From Anaerolineales bacterium UBA3499 (lineage in GTDB: Bacteria; Chloroflexota; Anaerolineae; Anaerolineales; UBA11657), in contig DFQC01000033.1 in the NCBI GenBank assembly GCA_002377585.1, positions 1-64,000 on the forward strand: a stretch of DNA of 64,000 bases. The letters run 5' to 3'. This document shows, piece after piece, positions 62,420 to 64,000 of this stretch. The notes below the pieces were generated by a model. The model was not told where the DNA came from, searched no databases, and saw only the letters and a list, made by a program, of their open reading frames with translations. The translations under genes were made by a program, and so were the position numbers. The first letter of the stretch is position 1; each line of letters begins with the position of its first letter.

Positions 62420-63052
62420 CTAGTCTACCCGCAAACCAGTCTTTACTTGATCGGACAACATACCCAAGAAATACTGATGAAATCTACGGTCGCCTGTTAG
62501 TTCCGGATGAAACACTGTCACCAATAGGTTTCTTTGCCTAACAGCAACTACCTCCCCTGTTGAAAGCCTACCCAAAACATCGACCGACGGGCCGACTACA
62601 ACAATACGTGGCGCCCTTATAAACACCCCTGGGAACACCCCTTTACCCTCTCCATCGTTGGAACTATCGTTTCCTGGCATTTGCGACAAAGTTGTCGTGA
62701 CTTCAGCTTCAAAACTATCGACCTGACGACCAAAGGCATTCCGTTCTACTTCTATATCTATCAATCTTAGAACAGGCTGGTTTACACCTGTAAGTTTGGA
62801 CAAAAAAATAGCGCCTGCGCATGTACCCCAGACAGGCTTGTTTTGCGCAGCAAAATCGACAATAGGGTCTATCAAACCATATTCAACCGCCAATTTTCCA
62901 ATTGTTGTGGATTCACCGCCAGGTACAATAAGACAGTCCAGGCCATCAAAGTCGTTCGGCAGCTTCACCTCACGACAATTAACTCCCAGACTACGAATAA
63001 CCGCTACGTGCTCTCGAAAGCCCCCTTGGAGAGCCAGCACACCCGCCTCCAT
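62420..63052 (-). CDS. pdxT: Pyridoxal 5'-phosphate synthase glutaminase subunit
   Basis: Class I glutamine amidotransferase that supplies ammonia to PdxS. GVLALQGGFREHV at the start, GGEST (46-50), the nucleophile Cys78 in WGTCAGAI and the catalytic His in FHPELTGD. Length 210, slightly longer than the usual about 190 because of an acidic insert (about 122-135, NDSSNDGEGKG). Ten bases behind pdxS. Confidence 0.95.
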   Translation of the reverse strand: MEAGVLALQGGFREHVAVIRSLGVNCREVKLPNDFDGLDCLIVPGGESTTIGKLAVEYGLIDPIVDFAAQNKPVWGTCAGAIFLSKLTGVNQPVLRLIDIEVERNAFGRQVDSFEAEVTTTLSQMPGNDSSNDGEGKGVFPGVFIRAPRIVVVGPSVDVLGRLSTGEVVAVRQRNLLVTVFHPELTGDRRFHQYFLGMLSDQVKTGLRVD

Positions 63053-63062
63053 GGTGTGCTTT

Positions 63063-63950
63063 TTACCAACCCCGATCAGCCATCAGCTCCGCGACTGGTA
63101 TGTCTTGCACCTGACGACCCACCATTGGCTCGCCCAGACCCTCACTCACTTTTGCAACGATTTCTGGATTGTTGTAATGCGTGGTAGCTTCCACAATAGC
63201 TTTGGCTCTGCTTGCAGGATCTCCCGACTTGAATATTCCGGAACCAACAAACACTCCATCCACTCCAATTTGCATCATAAGAGCAGCGTCCGCAGGCGTA
63301 GCCAACCCTCCTGCAGCAAAATTCACCACTGGCAAACGACCAGTATCGTGAACGCCAACCACCAATTCGTAAGGCGCTCTTATCTCTTTTGAGTAAGCCA
63401 TAAGCTCCTCAGAAGGCATCTCCCTCAAACGCCTTATTTCTCCTAAAACGGATCGGGCGTGCCTAACAGCCTCTACAACGTCTCCGGTACCGGCTTCGCC
63501 CTTTGTTCGTATCATAGCCGCGCCCTCTCCGATACGCCTTAAAGCCTCGCCCAGGTTTCGACACCCACACACAAAAGGAACCGTAAACTGATGTTTATCA
63601 ACATGATGTTCTTCGTCAGCAGGCGTCAGAACCTCTGATTCGTCAACATAGTCAACACCTAAGGCTTGTAACACCTGAGCCTCAACAAAATGGCCTATTC
63701 TACACTTAGCCATCACAGGAATTGTTACCGACTGTATGATTTCCTTAATCATTCCCGGGTCGGACATGCGCGCGACTCCGCCATCAGCCCTAATATCAGC
63801 AGGAACCCTCTCTAGAGCCATCACAGCACAGGCACCTGATTTTTCTGCGATTACAGCTTGGTCAGGCGTAACAACATCCATAATAACCCCGCCTTTAAGC
63901 ATTTCTGCAAAACCGCGTTTTACCGTAATGGTTCCTTTGTTTTTGTCCAT
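63063..63950 (-). CDS. pdxS: Pyridoxal 5'-phosphate synthase subunit PdxS
   Basis: Makes PLP from ribose 5-phosphate, glyceraldehyde 3-phosphate and ammonia. KRGFAEMLKGGVIMDV, VMALERVPADIR, AKCRIGHFVEAQ with the first catalytic Lys (81), and MIRTKGEAGTG with the second. It is nearly invariant across bacteria. AAGGAG lies seven to eight bases before the ATG. It forms an operon with pdxT; the product PLP is the cofactor of alr in this window. Confidence 0.97.
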   Translation of the reverse strand: MDKNKGTITVKRGFAEMLKGGVIMDVVTPDQAVIAEKSGACAVMALERVPADIRADGGVARMSDPGMIKEIIQSVTIPVMAKCRIGHFVEAQVLQALGVDYVDESEVLTPADEEHHVDKHQFTVPFVCGCRNLGEALRRIGEGAAMIRTKGEAGTGDVVEAVRHARSVLGEIRRLREMPSEELMAYSKEIRAPYELVVGVHDTGRLPVVNFAAGGLATPADAALMMQIGVDGVFVGSGIFKSGDPASRAKAIVEATTHYNNPEIVAKVSEGLGEPMVGRQVQDIPVAELMADRGW

Positions 63951-64000
63951 ATATAGTCTCCTTTGCAGACAACTAACAGCTGTGTATAAATTGACCTAGG

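Noticed and set aside
62335..62541. Plus-strand frame of 68 codons between pdxT and the R3H ATPase
   Set aside because: It mostly overlaps pdxT in antisense, lacks an SD and has no recognisable content.

Overview
The window is a gene-dense, AT-leaning bacterial chromosome segment with about 57 protein genes and no rRNA, tRNA, CRISPR array, insertion sequence or prophage block that I can recognise. It most likely comes from a Gram-positive-type (single-membrane) bacterium, and the best fit is Chloroflexota (Dehalococcoidia/SAR202-like). The reasons are a T-box riboswitch in front of pheS, a sortase and a LysM/SdrD-like surface protein, the peptidoglycan genes alr, murJ and uppP, a phage-holin-LLH-like chromosomal protein, an EF-G2-type GTPase, an R3H-domain SpoIIIAA/ycf45-type ATPase, and a 2-oxoacid:ferredoxin oxidoreductase whose gamma domain is fused to alpha. 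This placement is inference from gene content, not from a marker-gene tree.

Layout. Bases 1-4.2 kb hold a pyrimidine salvage block in which deaminases, uridine-phosphorylase-like enzymes and TenA-family proteins alternate, each type present twice. A penicillin-acylase-family enzyme (4.3-6.7 kb, minus) is divergent from a T-box-controlled pheS-pheT pair (7.1-10.8 kb). An iPGM/alkaline-phosphatase-fold enzyme, EF-G2, a small membrane protein and an MBL hydrolase follow (10.8-15.1 kb). A tgt gene is coupled to an unusual UppP fused to a PstS-like binding domain (15.1-17.7 kb, minus). From 17.8 to 34.9 kb lie a tungsten-type aldehyde ferredoxin oxidoreductase, an orphan DNA methyltransferase, alr, gatB with two overlapping downstream genes, nth, serS, a Trm112-like protein, a GntR regulator, korA-korB-ygfZ, the holin-LLH-like protein and pyk.

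The stretch from 35 to 44.5 kb is envelope- and surface-oriented: an atypical response regulator, rpsT, a GT4 glycosyltransferase, a secreted SH3b-GH2 glycosidase with a structured leader, a sugar-nucleotide epimerase, a GT39 membrane glycosyltransferase and the LysM surface protein. From 44.6 to 57.4 kb a long plus-strand run, often with overlapping genes, mixes repair (uvrC), lipid II export (murJ), sortase, translation termination (prfA, prmC), tRNA modification (tsaC), a metzincin-type lipoprotein, two glycosyltransferases and pcm. The right end (57.4-64 kb) carries cspA-dnaN, gmk, a FmdB zinc ribbon, the R3H ATPase-tmk pair and pdxS-pdxT for pyridoxal phosphate synthesis.

The most unusual items are the duplicated deaminase-phosphorylase-TenA block, with a TenA that seems to start at AUU; the single-ORF UppP/PstS-like fusion in which the last transmembrane helix doubles as a lipobox; the doubled holin-LLH-like protein; a switch-like inverted-repeat leader upstream of the GH2 gene; and several genes that appear to be leaderless behind extended -10 promoters.
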